The notes beneath the pieces are model-generated. The model had not been told where the DNA came from, made no database searches, and was given only the letters and a program-made list of their open reading frames with translations. A stretch of 64,000 bases of DNA. It comes from Sphingobium sp. D43FB (lineage in GTDB: Bacteria > Pseudomonadota > Alphaproteobacteria > Sphingomonadales > Sphingomonadaceae). Below, piece by piece: positions 34,879-45,174 of this stretch (the first letter of the stretch is position 1; every line of letters starts with the position of its first letter). The stretch covers positions 280,494-344,493 of the forward strand of contig NZ_NMUA01000002.1 of NCBI RefSeq assembly GCF_002312805.1. Direction: 5' to 3'. The translations under genes and the position numbers were made by a program.

Positions 34879-35034
34879 ATGGACAGTATCGAAACCACCT
34901 TCACCGCGCTCAGCCGCCGCATGACCCGCCTGTCCCCGCCCGCACCGATCGCAGGCGTCCAGCCGTCGCTGTCCAGCCTGATCGACCGGGTCAACGCCGC
35001 CAAGCAGCACTATCAGCCAGGCCTGCGCCGCTAA
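34879..35034 (+). CDS. Small hypothetical protein, 51 residues
   Basis: An ORF from the ATG at 34879 encoding a protein that begins MDSIETTFTALSRRMTRL, has a proline-rich middle (SPPAPIAGVQPS) and a helix-like end (LIDRVNAAKQHYQPGLRR). It is preceded by a weak GCAGGA site and ends by overlapping the convergent transporter stop by a few bases. Codon use is like that of the host, with C or G third positions. No family is recognised. It may be a true small gene or chance. Confidence 0.4.
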   Translation: MDSIETTFTALSRRMTRLSPPAPIAGVQPSLSSLIDRVNAAKQHYQPGLRR

Positions 35035-35927
35035 GCCTTTTTCGCACGCAACGCGATCACCATGCCGACGACCGCCAACAGCGCGCCCGACGCCGCAAGC
35101 CCCGTCCAGCGATAACCCTCGACCAGCGTCGAAATCAGCATCGCGATGACCGGGATCAGCACCGCCGTATAGGCCGCCCGCCCGGCGCCCAATCGCTGGA
35201 TCAGGCGGAAATAGAGCGGGAAGGTGACCACCGATCCCGCCAGCGCAAGCCAGCCTATCCCCAACAGATAGGTGAGGCGCGGTTCGATCACCGGTGGTCC
35301 GGTCGTGACCCAGGCGAACAGCGCGTTGATCCCCGCCCCGATCAGCATCGCCCAAGCCAGCATCGCCACCATCGGCAGCCGCCGTGCGATATCCATGCCC
35401 TGCATCACATTGGCGGCCGAAGCGCTGAACAGCCCGATGACCGAGAAGCCGACGCCCAAAAGAACCTTGTCCGGATCGACGCTGGCGGCCCGATATTCAT
35501 GCACCAACATCATCGCGATCCCAGTCATGGCCACCGCCGACCCGGCGATGAAAGCACGGCTGACCGGCTGACGAAACACGATCCACGCCAGAATCGAATT
35601 GGGGATCAGCAACATCGCGTAGAAAACCGCGACCACCCCGGACGTCAGATGTTCTTCGGCGCGATAAACGAAGTTGAAGTTCAGCACGAATTGCGCCGTC
35701 CCCAGCAAGGCCGCGAACAGCATCCCAGCCCCACCGATCCGCAGCGATACGCCGCGCATCCGCGCAAAGGCCATCATCGCGACCCCGGCCAGCGCAAAAC
35801 GATAGCAGACCGACCAGCTGGCGGGCACGCTGCCCAACTGATCGCGAATGACGATCCAGGTCGAACTCCAGATCAGCGTGACGAGGATGAAGGGCAGGAC
35901 GATGCTGCCCCGATCGTCATCAGCCAT
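35031..35927 (-). CDS. EamA/DMT family transporter
   Basis: A 298-residue inner-membrane protein with ten hydrophobic helices arranged as two EamA repeats of five. Typical motifs are the opening FILVTLIWSSTWIVIRDQLG and, in the second half, YRLIQRLG-like YFRLIQRLGAGRAAYTAVLIPVIAMLISTLV in pieces. Members export amino acids or other small metabolites. The ATG at 35927 overlaps the end of the upstream aldolase gene by 8 bp, so the two are translationally coupled. Export of an amino acid such as threonine or glycine would fit that partner, but this is inference. Confidence 0.88.
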   Translation of the reverse strand: MADDDRGSIVLPFILVTLIWSSTWIVIRDQLGSVPASWSVCYRFALAGVAMMAFARMRGVSLRIGGAGMLFAALLGTAQFVLNFNFVYRAEEHLTSGVVAVFYAMLLIPNSILAWIVFRQPVSRAFIAGSAVAMTGIAMMLVHEYRAASVDPDKVLLGVGFSVIGLFSASAANVMQGMDIARRLPMVAMLAWAMLIGAGINALFAWVTTGPPVIEPRLTYLLGIGWLALAGSVVTFPLYFRLIQRLGAGRAAYTAVLIPVIAMLISTLVEGYRWTGLAASGALLAVVGMVIALRAKKA

Positions 35928-36939
35928 GGTCGAGCCTGCGCAGCGCATCCGCTAGCGGCGCAACACTGTCCGCATCCTGCGACCAGTTGGTCACGATCCG
36001 CGCAGCGCCCGCGCCCCAGTCGTAGAAATCGAACCCCTGCGCCCGCAGGCTGGCAGCCTCCGGGGCGGAAAGCCGCAGAAACAGCTCGTTCGCCTCGACC
36101 GGATGCAGCAACCGCCCCGCCGCCGCTCGGGCAAGCGCCTGCGCAGCCGCATTGGCGGCGCTGGCATTGGCTAGCCACAAGCCATCCTCGACCATCGCCA
36201 ATATCTGCGCGGCGAGATAGCGGCCCTTGGAAAATAAATGGCCCGACCGCTTGCGCCAGCGCATCGCTTCTGCGGCCCGGCGCTCTCGCTCCGGCCCGAA
36301 GAACAGCAGCGCTTCCCCGACCATCCCGCCATTTTTGACGCAACCGAAACTCAGGGCATCGACGCCAGCGCGCCAGGTGACATCGGCGGGCGCGCAGCCC
36401 AGAAAGGCCACCGCATTGGCGAACCGCGCGCCATCCATGTGAAAGCCCAACCCATGCGCGCGCGCAATATCCCCCAGCGCCGCAACCTCGTCGGGCGTGT
36501 AGACGCGACCATATTCAGTGGCATTGGTGATGCTGATCGCGCGCGCGGGCACTTGATGCACATCCGGGCGAATCGCCGCCAACCGCTCCGCCACCACGTC
36601 CGGCGTGAGTTTCGCGCCCTCGCCCGGCAGCGGCATCAGGCTCGCGCCATGGGTGAAGAAGCCCGGCGCACCACATTCGTCGACGACGATATGCGCCTCG
36701 TCATGGCAGAGGATGCCGCCATAAGGCGGGCACAGGCAGGCCAGCGCGATGCTGTTCGCTGCCGTACCGGTCGCCACCCACAACGCGCTGACCGGCGCTT
36801 CGAACAGATCGCTAAAGGCCGCGTCGAGCCGCGCGCTCCATTGGTCGCCATCATAGCCATGATCCTCCCGGTCGGCGGCGGCGATCGCGGCCATGACGGG
36901 CGGGCAAAGCGGAGTGGCGTTATCGGAGAAAAAATGCAT
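35920..36939 (-). CDS. ltaE: Low-specificity L-threonine aldolase family protein
   Basis: A 339-residue PLP enzyme expected to split threonine or allo-threonine into glycine and acetaldehyde. The fold-type-I landmarks are FFSDNATPLCPPVMAAI at the N-terminus, WVATGTAANSIAL for phosphate binding, HMDGARFANA with the PLP aspartate and FGCVKNGGMVGEAL with the PLP lysine. Length is typical. It is the first gene of a minus-strand pair with the EamA transporter. Substrate specificity cannot be read from the sequence. Confidence 0.9.
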   Translation of the reverse strand: MHFFSDNATPLCPPVMAAIAAADREDHGYDGDQWSARLDAAFSDLFEAPVSALWVATGTAANSIALACLCPPYGGILCHDEAHIVVDECGAPGFFTHGASLMPLPGEGAKLTPDVVAERLAAIRPDVHQVPARAISITNATEYGRVYTPDEVAALGDIARAHGLGFHMDGARFANAVAFLGCAPADVTWRAGVDALSFGCVKNGGMVGEALLFFGPERERRAAEAMRWRKRSGHLFSKGRYLAAQILAMVEDGLWLANASAANAAAQALARAAAGRLLHPVEANELFLRLSAPEAASLRAQGFDFYDWGAGAARIVTNWSQDADSVAPLADALRRLDHG

Positions 36940-37077
36940 CGGCCAGCGTTAGCGAGGCTATGGCCCAGCGCCAAGAGGCCAGCTTGAGCCGAGCGGCCTG
37001 ATGGGTCAGCATAGGTGACGTTGTTTCCCGCCCCGCTTTGTGACATAGGCAGCCCGTCCAACCCAAGGAGACAGATT

Positions 37078-38169
<1,092 letters not shown>

Positions 38170-38177
38170 GGTGATCA

Positions 38178-38222
38178 GGCTGGCCCCTGCCCTTTTGGGC
38201 GAGCGGGCCAGCCATCGCTTTT
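38178..38222 (+). terminator. Probable terminator after ilvE
   Basis: A 9-bp stem GGCTGGCCC / GGGCCAGCC with a long loop that contains its own small GCCC/GGGC hairpin, followed by ATCGCTTTTC. The T tract is imperfect. Confidence 0.5.
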
Positions 38223-38253
38223 CAAGTCGGTCCCGACCGCCTAGACAGGGGTC

Positions 38254-39465
38254 ATGGAACGCTTCGACGTCGTGATATTGGGCGGTGGCCTTGTCGGCCT
38301 GACCCTTGGCATAGCTCTTTCCGGCCATGGCGTACGCACCGCCATCGTCGATCCCGCCGATCCGGTGGATACAACTGCCAGCGGCTTCGACGGCCGCGTC
38401 TCGGCCATCTCCTCGACCAGTTGCGCCATGCTCTCGGCGATCGGGGTCATGCCCTTCCTCGATGGCAAGGGCTGCCCGATCGACCGCATCTGGGTGAGCG
38501 ATGGGCTGGAACCGGGCGCGCTCGATTTCGTGCCGGACGCCGACGATGACGGCGTAATGGGAACGATGTTTCCCAATCGCGATTTACGCGTCGCGCTCGA
38601 ACAAACCGCCCAACGGGCCACAAACCTGACCCGCTACCAGCCCGACCGCGCGACACATGTCGATCGCAACGAGGATGGCGTCGTGTTGACGCTGGCCAGC
38701 GGCGCGGCGATTCGCGGCGCGCTGCTGGTGGCGGCGGAGGGGCGCAACAGCCCGACCCGCGAGGCGGCGGGCATCCGCACCACCCGTTGGCAATATAGCC
38801 ACACCGCCATGGTCAGCGCGATCGACCATGACGTGCCGCACGGCAACACCGCTTATGAGATTTTCTATGTCGGCGGCCCCTTTGCGCTACTGCCCATGCT
38901 GCCGGGTACCCGCTCCGCGATCGTGTGGACCGTGCCGAGCGAGCAGGCGCCCGCCATGCTCAAACTGTCCGAACGCGCCTGGCTCGCCGAAGCACAGAAG
39001 CGCATCGGCGGTTTCCTGGGCGAGATCCGCATGGCTGGCCCCCGCTCCTCCTATCCGCTGGGCTTCCATCACGCCGCCCGCATCACCGATACGCGGCTCG
39101 CGCTGGTCGGCGACAGCGCCCATGCGATCCACCCGATTGCGGGCCAGGGGCTGAATCTTGGCCTGCGCGACGTCGCCGCGCTGGTCGAAGTGCTGGTCGA
39201 TGGCATGCGCCTCGGCCTCGATCCGGGCGATGCGCAACTGCTTGCTCGCTATCAGCGCTGGCGCGGGCTGGACGCGATCATGACCAGCGTGGCGATGGAC
39301 GGCCTCGTGCGCCTGTTCGACATTCCGGGCCGCCTGCCAAAGCTGGCGCGGCGAGCGGGGCTCGCAGCGGTGCAGCGCACATCGCTGCTCAAGGGGCGCT
39401 TCATGGCCGAAGCGCGCGGCCAGTCCGGGGCGCTGCCCCGGCTGCTGACCGGCGAGTTGGTCTGA
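38254..39465 (+). CDS. ubiH: UbiH/UbiF/VisC family FAD-dependent hydroxylase
   Basis: A 403-residue flavin monooxygenase that hydroxylates the aromatic ring of a ubiquinone precursor. The FAD-binding GxGxxG motif is in VVILGGGLVGLTLGIAL, the DG-like segment is in LVAAEGRNSPTRE, and the second FAD motif GDSAHAIHPIAGQGLNLG with LRDV is the UbiH-family signature. No membrane helix is evident, as expected for a peripheral enzyme. It is not possible to tell which ring position it acts on (UbiH, UbiF or the broad UbiL/UbiM type of alphaproteobacteria). The gene symbol denotes the family. Confidence 0.9.
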   Translation: MERFDVVILGGGLVGLTLGIALSGHGVRTAIVDPADPVDTTASGFDGRVSAISSTSCAMLSAIGVMPFLDGKGCPIDRIWVSDGLEPGALDFVPDADDDGVMGTMFPNRDLRVALEQTAQRATNLTRYQPDRATHVDRNEDGVVLTLASGAAIRGALLVAAEGRNSPTREAAGIRTTRWQYSHTAMVSAIDHDVPHGNTAYEIFYVGGPFALLPMLPGTRSAIVWTVPSEQAPAMLKLSERAWLAEAQKRIGGFLGEIRMAGPRSSYPLGFHHAARITDTRLALVGDSAHAIHPIAGQGLNLGLRDVAALVEVLVDGMRLGLDPGDAQLLARYQRWRGLDAIMTSVAMDGLVRLFDIPGRLPKLARRAGLAAVQRTSLLKGRFMAEARGQSGALPRLLTGELV

Positions 39466-39472
39466 TCGGCGC

Positions 39473-39934
39473 TCAGCCCCGGCCGCGATAGCCGGGCACG
39501 TCCTGCGTGGGCAGCCACAGCCCCGCAGGGGGATCGCCCGATTGCCAGAAAACGTCGATCGGGATGCCGCCGCGCGGATACCAATAGCCGCCTATTCGCA
39601 GCCAAATGGGGTTCATTTCGGCGAACAGCCGCTCGCCGATCCCCACCGTGCAATCCTCATGGAAGGCCGCATGGTTGCGGAACGCCCCCAGAAACAGTTT
39701 GAGCGACTTGGATTCAACGATCGTCGCAGCGGGCGCATAGTCGATCACCAGATGGGCGAAGTCGGGCTGGCCGGTCACCGGGCAGAGCGAGGTGAATTCC
39801 GGCGCGGTAAAGCGCACCAGATAGGGTTTGCCCGGTCGCGGATTGGGCACATAATCGAGGATGGCGGCTTCCGGCGTGGCGGGAAGCGCGCTGGTCTGGC
39901 CCAGATGGAGCGGGGTTTGGCTAAGGTCGGTCAT
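39473..39934 (-). CDS. queF: NADPH-dependent 7-cyano-7-deazaguanine reductase (QueF)
   Basis: A 153-residue unimodular QueF that reduces the nitrile of preQ0 to the amine of preQ1 in queuosine synthesis. The catalytic cysteine is Cys51 in [12 protein letters not shown] with Asp58, and the family motif [22 protein letters not shown] is present, here given in part ([15 protein letters not shown]). Length matches the short bacterial form. It converges on ubiH with an 8-bp gap. Confidence 0.95.
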   Translation of the reverse strand: MTDLSQTPLHLGQTSALPATPEAAILDYVPNPRPGKPYLVRFTAPEFTSLCPVTGQPDFAHLVIDYAPAATIVESKSLKLFLGAFRNHAAFHEDCTVGIGERLFAEMNPIWLRIGGYWYPRGGIPIDVFWQSGDPPAGLWLPTQDVPGYRGRG

Positions 39935-40034
39935 GCGCGCCCCTTACGCGATTGCCCGCCCGCTGTCATCGGTCCAACGGGGCAGGCGACGTTGTTCACT
40001 TGCCATTCAGCGCGGCTTGTGCCTTGGCCACGTC

Positions 40035-41222
40035 ATGGGGTCTGTTCGTTCACTTATGCTCGCCGCGCCGCTTTTGCTGGCCGCGCCCGTCCATGCCCAA
40101 CAGGCCGACGAGCCTGCGCCGGGCGGTTTCAGCCTGCCGCCGTCGCGGACGGCCCCGCCCGTCGATACCCGGCGACAGGGGCCGGAACTGGATGTCTTCC
40201 GCGCGCCCGACACCCCGGTCGCGTCGCCCCCCATCGTCGCGCCGACTGTGACGCCGCCGCCCGTTGCCGTGCCGGTCCCAACTCCAGCACAGCCAGCCAC
40301 GCGGCAGCCTACTCGACCAACCGAAACCCGCCCTGCGCCAACACCCGCCCCCCGCGCCGAGCCGGAACCGGAACCGGCCAATGACAGCGCGCCGACGCCA
40401 GAAGCGCCCCTGCCCCAGCCTGTGGTCAATGAGACCGCCCCCGCCGTCACCGTCACACCGCCCCCAGCGGCAACGCCCGCGCCATCGGCCAGCGCCGATA
40501 CGACGCCTTGGGGCTGGATCATCGCTGGTCTGCTTGCCCTCGCAGCCATCGCCGTCGCCCTGTTGTTGCGTCGCCGTCGCTCGCCCGTCGAAGCCGAGAC
40601 GGTCGAAGCGGCACCTGCCGAACAGCCCATCGCTGCCCCTCCGCCCCCACCACCTCCGCCCCCCGCGCCCGTCGCGCCACCCCCGCCGCCGCCTGCCCCC
40701 GTCGACACCGACCGCGCCTGGATCGACATGCAGCTTATCGTGACGCAGGCGCGCTATTCGCTGATGGGCGTCACCATCGCCTATGGCCTGTTGCTGCACA
40801 ATCGCGGCTCGCTTGCCGCGCAGGACGTGCTGGTGCGTGGCATTATCGGCAATGGCGGCGCGAACCAGCAGGCGCTGCTCGACGGCTTCTTCATCGGCGA
40901 AACCGGCTTGCCGCTCCATGCCGCCGTGGCGCTGGCACCGGGCGAAACGCTGCGGCTGGACGGCGAACTGCGCCTTGCACCCGACCAGATCGTGCCAGTG
41001 CCCATGGGCGATCGCAGCCTGCTGATCCCGATCGCGGCCTTCGATACGGCCTATCAATATAGCGACGCAGAAGACGACAAGGGCCGCACCGCCCGCGCCT
41101 TCATCGTCGGGCAGGAGCAGGAGCCGCCCGCCGAGCGCCTCGCACCGCTGCGCTTCGACCAGGGGCCGCGCCAATATCGCCGCCCCGCTGCCCGCGCCGC
41201 CGCCGAACTGCCACCCCGCTAG
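40035..41222 (+). CDS. Hypothetical Pro/Ala-rich membrane protein
   Basis: A 395-residue protein with a signal peptide (MGSVRSLMLAAPLLLAAPVHA), then about 130 residues of low-complexity Pro/Ala/Thr/Val sequence. A membrane helix follows near residues 158-178 (WGWIIAGLLALAAIAVALLL) with an RRRR stop-transfer. After a second proline-rich linker (PPPPPPPPAP) comes a folded-looking C-terminal domain (AWIDMQLIVTQARYSLMGVTIAYGLLLHNRG; PGETLRLDGELRL, in segments). If the signal is cleaved, the proline-rich arm lies in the periplasm and the C-terminal domain in the cytoplasm. No family is recognised. ATG 40035 is chosen for the signal peptide. Confidence 0.8.
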   Translation: MGSVRSLMLAAPLLLAAPVHAQQADEPAPGGFSLPPSRTAPPVDTRRQGPELDVFRAPDTPVASPPIVAPTVTPPPVAVPVPTPAQPATRQPTRPTETRPAPTPAPRAEPEPEPANDSAPTPEAPLPQPVVNETAPAVTVTPPPAATPAPSASADTTPWGWIIAGLLALAAIAVALLLRRRRSPVEAETVEAAPAEQPIAAPPPPPPPPPAPVAPPPPPPAPVDTDRAWIDMQLIVTQARYSLMGVTIAYGLLLHNRGSLAAQDVLVRGIIGNGGANQQALLDGFFIGETGLPLHAAVALAPGETLRLDGELRLAPDQIVPVPMGDRSLLIPIAAFDTAYQYSDAEDDKGRTARAFIVGQEQEPPAERLAPLRFDQGPRQYRRPAARAAAELPPR

Positions 41223-41291
41223 GCTTGGCCCTTTTCAGCCCCCGCCCCCCGGCCTAGAAGGGGCGGCAAGACGCAGGCCATAGGGGACCGC

Positions 41292-42137
41292 ATGACCATT
41301 TTCATATCCACCGACTGGCTCGCCGCGCAGTTGGGCGCGCCGGACCTCTGCATCCTCGACGCCAGCCTGTTCCTGCCCGGCACGCCATGCGATCCGCTCG
41401 TCGAATATGAGACAGCGCACATTCCCGGCGCCGTATTTATGGACCTGGCGACGCTCAACGACCCTGATGACGCGACGCCAGGCATGTTGCCGCCCGATAG
41501 GCTTATGACGCAGCGCTGCCAGGCACTAGGGATCAACCCCGACAGCCGGATCATCGTCTATGACAATAGCCCGCTGCACAGCGCGGCGCGCGGCTGGTGG
41601 ATGATGCGCCTCTATGGCCTGGGCACTTCGGTCGCGATCCTCGACGGCGGCCTGTCCAAATGGGTGGCGGAAGGTCGCCCGACAGAGGCTGGCATCGTCA
41701 CCCCCACCCCCGGCACCGCCATCGCCCGCCGCGCAGCCGGACAGGTTCGGACCAAGGCGGACCTGATCGCCAATCTCGCCACTGGCGCGGAACAAGTGCT
41801 GGACGCGCGCGGCGCTGGCCGCTTCACCGGCGCGGAGGCCGAACCGCGCCCTGGCATGGCATCAGGCCATATCCCCGGATCACGCAACTTGCCCTCCCCT
41901 TCCCTGTTCAATCCCGATAACAGCATGAAGTCGGGCAACGCATTGCGCGCCCTCTACGCCGACGCCGGGATCGATTTCGACCGCCCTGTCATCACCAGTT
42001 GCGGCAGCGGCGTCACCGCCGCCATCCTCCTCGCCGGACTGGAGTCGCTCGGCAAGGACGATGTGACCCTCTATGATGGCAGCTGGTCCGAATGGGGTTT
42101 CGATCCCGCCACGCCCAAGGCGACAGGCCCGGCATGA
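41292..42137 (+). CDS. sseA: 3-mercaptopyruvate sulfurtransferase
   Basis: A 281-residue two-domain rhodanese-fold enzyme. The first domain is catalytically silent and the second carries the active cysteine, Cys237, in the loop CGSGVT, which by family knowledge indicates mercaptopyruvate rather than thiosulfate as donor. Other signatures are HIPGAVFMD, GHIPGSRNLP and the final YDGSWSEWG. The stop codon overlaps the ATG of metC and mscS follows the same way, so the three genes are one translationally coupled operon joining sulfur amino-acid enzymes. Confidence 0.94.
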   Translation: MTIFISTDWLAAQLGAPDLCILDASLFLPGTPCDPLVEYETAHIPGAVFMDLATLNDPDDATPGMLPPDRLMTQRCQALGINPDSRIIVYDNSPLHSAARGWWMMRLYGLGTSVAILDGGLSKWVAEGRPTEAGIVTPTPGTAIARRAAGQVRTKADLIANLATGAEQVLDARGAGRFTGAEAEPRPGMASGHIPGSRNLPSPSLFNPDNSMKSGNALRALYADAGIDFDRPVITSCGSGVTAAILLAGLESLGKDDVTLYDGSWSEWGFDPATPKATGPA

Positions 42138-43339
42138 GTGACGACCGCAAGCCGCTGACGAAACTGGTACAGGCCGGGCGCAAGCCCGAATGGACCGGCA
42201 TGCCCGGTCAGCCCGGCGGCATCGTCAGCCCCCCGGTCTGGCGCGCCTCGACCATCCTCTATGACGATGTCGCCCATCTGCGAAAGGCCGCCGGCAGCAG
42301 CACGCATGAACGGCTCTTCTACGGGCGCAAGGGCACGCCGACCGCCTGGTCCCTCGCCGACGCGCTGACCGAAATGGAACCGGGCGCGGAAGGCACGATG
42401 CTCTTCCCGTCGGGCGTCGCCGCGATCGCCTGCGCGCTGATGGCGGTGCTGAAACCCGGCGACCGACTGCTGATGCCCGACAGCACCTATGATCCGACCC
42501 GCAATTTCTGCGATCACATGCTCAATAGTTACGGTATCGAAACAATCTATTATGATCCGTGCGATGCTGTCCGGGTCGCTGTCCGTCTTGCCGATGAAAA
42601 GGTGCACGCCATCTTCCTCGAAAGCCCCGGCAGCCTGACGTTCGAGGTGCAGGACATTCCCGCCATCACCGCCATCGCGCGCGAGCGGGGCATCGTAACC
42701 CTGCTCGACAATACCTGGGCGACGCCGCTCTTTTTCCCGGCAATGGCCCATGGCGTGGACATCACAATTCTGGCCTGCACCAAATATATCGTCGGCCATA
42801 GCGACGTGATGATGGGCAGCGTCACGGCGAACGCCCAATGGTTCGGCAAGGTCCGCCAGACCGCCTATCTGTTCGGCCAGATGACCAGCCCCGACGATGC
42901 CTGGCTAGCTTCGCGCGGCCTCCGCACGTTGGGCGTGCGATTGCGCCAGCATCAGGACGGCGCGCTGGCGGTCGCCCATTGGCTCAAGGACCAGCCCGGC
43001 GTCGCGCGCGTGCTGCATCCCGCTCTGCCCGATTGCCCCGGCCATGCGCTATGGCAGCGCGACTTTTCCGGCTCGACCGGCCTGTTCAGTTTTATCCTCG
43101 ACGGTGGCGATGAAGCCACCCGCGCCGCCCTGATCGACGGCCTCGCTCATTTCGGCATCGGCTATAGCTGGGGCGGTTTTGAAAGCCTTGCTCTACCGGT
43201 CGATCCCGCCCGCCACCGCACCGCAACCCGCTGGGAAGCAGAAGGGCCGATGGTGCGCCTGCATATCGGCCTGGAAGACCCCGACGATCTGATCGCCGAT
43301 CTCGACGCGGGTCTTGGCCGCTACCGGGCGGCGCGATGA
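42134..43339 (+). CDS. metC: Cystathionine beta-lyase
   Basis: A 401-residue PLP enzyme of the Cys/Met metabolism family that splits cystathionine into homocysteine, pyruvate and ammonia. Signatures are YGRKGTPTAWSLADALTEME, the phosphate-binding FPSGVAAIACALM, and the PLP lysine in TKYIVGHSDVMMG. The C-terminal YSWGGFESLALP segment is typical of beta-lyases. The ATG at 42134 overlaps the sseA stop (ATGA), and its own stop overlaps the mscS start in the same way. Confidence 0.93.
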   Translation: MSDDRKPLTKLVQAGRKPEWTGMPGQPGGIVSPPVWRASTILYDDVAHLRKAAGSSTHERLFYGRKGTPTAWSLADALTEMEPGAEGTMLFPSGVAAIACALMAVLKPGDRLLMPDSTYDPTRNFCDHMLNSYGIETIYYDPCDAVRVAVRLADEKVHAIFLESPGSLTFEVQDIPAITAIARERGIVTLLDNTWATPLFFPAMAHGVDITILACTKYIVGHSDVMMGSVTANAQWFGKVRQTAYLFGQMTSPDDAWLASRGLRTLGVRLRQHQDGALAVAHWLKDQPGVARVLHPALPDCPGHALWQRDFSGSTGLFSFILDGGDEATRAALIDGLAHFGIGYSWGGFESLALPVDPARHRTATRWEAEGPMVRLHIGLEDPDDLIADLDAGLGRYRAAR

Positions 43340-44592
43340 CGCTCAGCATCGCCTGGCTGCTCAACCGCGTGCCCGATAGCGGTGGGTTGATCCATCCGCT
43401 GATCGCGCTGGGTGTCGCGCTCCTGCTGCATCTCGCCGCAGCGGGCCTCTCGCGCCGAGTCGAACCGCGGCTGCGCGGCCCCATGGAAGCCTTGGGCGAA
43501 TCCTTCGCCACCCGGCTGCGGGCGATCTTGCGCTACGCTTTCTCAGCGCTGTTGATCGGAGTCGCCACCGCCTTCTGGCCCGCCGATTCGGTCGGCCATC
43601 TGGTGCTCGGCATCGGCCTTGGCCTCTCGGTCGCTTTGCTGGCTGGCTATGCGCTACGCACCCTCTCCATCCCGCGCTGGGCCACGCTGCCGCTGGCGCT
43701 CTTGCTGTTCCTGACGATCGTCTCCGGTACCAATGGCGGTCTCGCGCCCGTCGGCGCAACGCTCGACACGGTCGGGATCAGCCTGGGCAAACGCCGGGTC
43801 ACGCTGCTCAGCCTGCTGTCGATCGCCGCCACTTGCGTCGCCCTGTTCGCGCTCGTCCGCCTAGCCAACAAGCTGATCGGCCGGTCGATCAGCCAGGCGG
43901 ATGGCTTCGACCCCACCCAGAAGCTGCTGGCGCAGAAACTCGCCGCCATCGCCATCATCATCGCCGCCTTCTTCATTGGCGTCGACATGCTCGGCATCGA
44001 CCTCACCGCCTTTGCCGTCTTTTCCGGCGCGCTGGGCCTCGCGGTCGGCTTTGGTCTGCAAAAGACGTTCGGCAATCTTATCGCGGGCATCATCCTGCTG
44101 ATGGACCGATCGATCAAGCCGGGCGATGTCATCGTCGTGGGGGAGAGTTTCGGCTGGGTGAACAAGATCGGCGTGCGCGCCGTCAGCGTCATCACCCGCG
44201 ACGGCAAAGAACATCTGATCCCGAACGAGAATCTGATGACGCAGGAGGTGGAGAACTGGTCCTATTCCGACCGCAACGTCCGCGTCCGCATTCCCGTCGG
44301 CATCGGCTATGACAGCGACCTCAAGCTCGCTCAGGCGCTGATGCTGCAAGCTGCAGCCGAAAGCCCGCGCGTGCTGCGCAATCCCAAGCCCAATGTCTGG
44401 CTGACCGGCTTCGGCGAAAGCCGCGTCGAACATGACATATTGGTGTGGATCAGCGACCCGGAGGGCGGGGTCGGCAATGTGAAGTCCGATGTGCTGGGCC
44501 GCGTCTGGCAGCTCTTCCGCGACAATGGCATCACCATCCCCTATCCGCAGCGGGTCATCCATGGCGCGGCCGAGCTACCCCAAAAGCCGTAA
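43336..44592 (+). CDS. MscS family mechanosensitive ion channel
   Basis: A 418-residue inner-membrane channel that opens under membrane tension and releases solutes during osmotic downshock. Seven hydrophobic segments precede the pore helix (GALGLAVGFGLQKTFGNLIAGIILL, quoted in part as GLAVGFGLQKTFGN). The cytoplasmic beta domain follows (DRSIKPGDVIVVG, IPNENLMTQEVENWSYSD). The extra N-terminal helices place it with the larger MscS relatives rather than the 286-residue E. coli MscS. It is coupled to metC by an ATGA overlap. Confidence 0.92.
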   Translation: MTLSIAWLLNRVPDSGGLIHPLIALGVALLLHLAAAGLSRRVEPRLRGPMEALGESFATRLRAILRYAFSALLIGVATAFWPADSVGHLVLGIGLGLSVALLAGYALRTLSIPRWATLPLALLLFLTIVSGTNGGLAPVGATLDTVGISLGKRRVTLLSLLSIAATCVALFALVRLANKLIGRSISQADGFDPTQKLLAQKLAAIAIIIAAFFIGVDMLGIDLTAFAVFSGALGLAVGFGLQKTFGNLIAGIILLMDRSIKPGDVIVVGESFGWVNKIGVRAVSVITRDGKEHLIPNENLMTQEVENWSYSDRNVRVRIPVGIGYDSDLKLAQALMLQAAAESPRVLRNPKPNVWLTGFGESRVEHDILVWISDPEGGVGNVKSDVLGRVWQLFRDNGITIPYPQRVIHGAAELPQKP

Positions 44593-44637
44593 CTTTACGG
44601 GGTCGCTTCCATCGGCCTGCGCGCCTATATCAAGCCC

Positions 44638-45174
44638 ATGAACCTTGTCCTGCTCCTGCTGATCTTCCTCGCTACGGTCATCGCGATGGAGGGTTTCGCC
44701 TATGTCATGCACCGCTGGATCATGCACGGTCCCGGCTGGTTCCTGCATGCCAGCCATCATCGCCCGCGCCTTGGCCGGTGGGAAGCCAATGACCTCTATT
44801 TCGTGATCTTCGCCCTGCCCTCCATCCTTCTGCTGCTAGGCGGCGTGCAATGGGGCTGGGGCGGCTGGGCAACGGCCATCGGTGCCGGGATCGCCGCCTA
44901 TGGTGCCATCTATCTCGGCTTCCACGACATCATCGTGCATCAGCGCGTCAAGAACCGCTATGTCGCCCGCTCACCCTATATAAAGCGGATCGTCCAGGCC
45001 CACCGCCTGCATCATGTGGTCGAAACCAAGGAAGGCAATGTCAGCTTCGGCTTTCTGGTCGCCCCCCGCCCGGAGGATCTGAAACGCGAACTCGCCCGCC
45101 GCAACCGTGCGGGCGTGCGCGCGCCGTCCGCTGCCGACCCGGTCACCTCGGCAGGTCGAGTTCCGCCACGTTGA
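44638..45174 (+). CDS. crtZ: Beta-carotene hydroxylase CrtZ
   Basis: A 178-residue membrane di-iron enzyme of the fatty acid hydroxylase family that hydroxylates the beta-rings of carotene to give zeaxanthin. All histidine boxes are visible: HRWIMH, HASHH, HDIIVHQR and HRLHH. Four hydrophobic helices surround them. Length is typical. Yellow zeaxanthin-derived carotenoids such as nostoxanthin are common in sphingomonads, which fits. No other carotenoid gene is in the window. Its 3' end overlaps the convergent lipoprotein gene by 32 bp. Confidence 0.93.
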   Translation: MNLVLLLLIFLATVIAMEGFAYVMHRWIMHGPGWFLHASHHRPRLGRWEANDLYFVIFALPSILLLLGGVQWGWGGWATAIGAGIAAYGAIYLGFHDIIVHQRVKNRYVARSPYIKRIVQAHRLHHVVETKEGNVSFGFLVAPRPEDLKRELARRNRAGVRAPSAADPVTSAGRVPPR

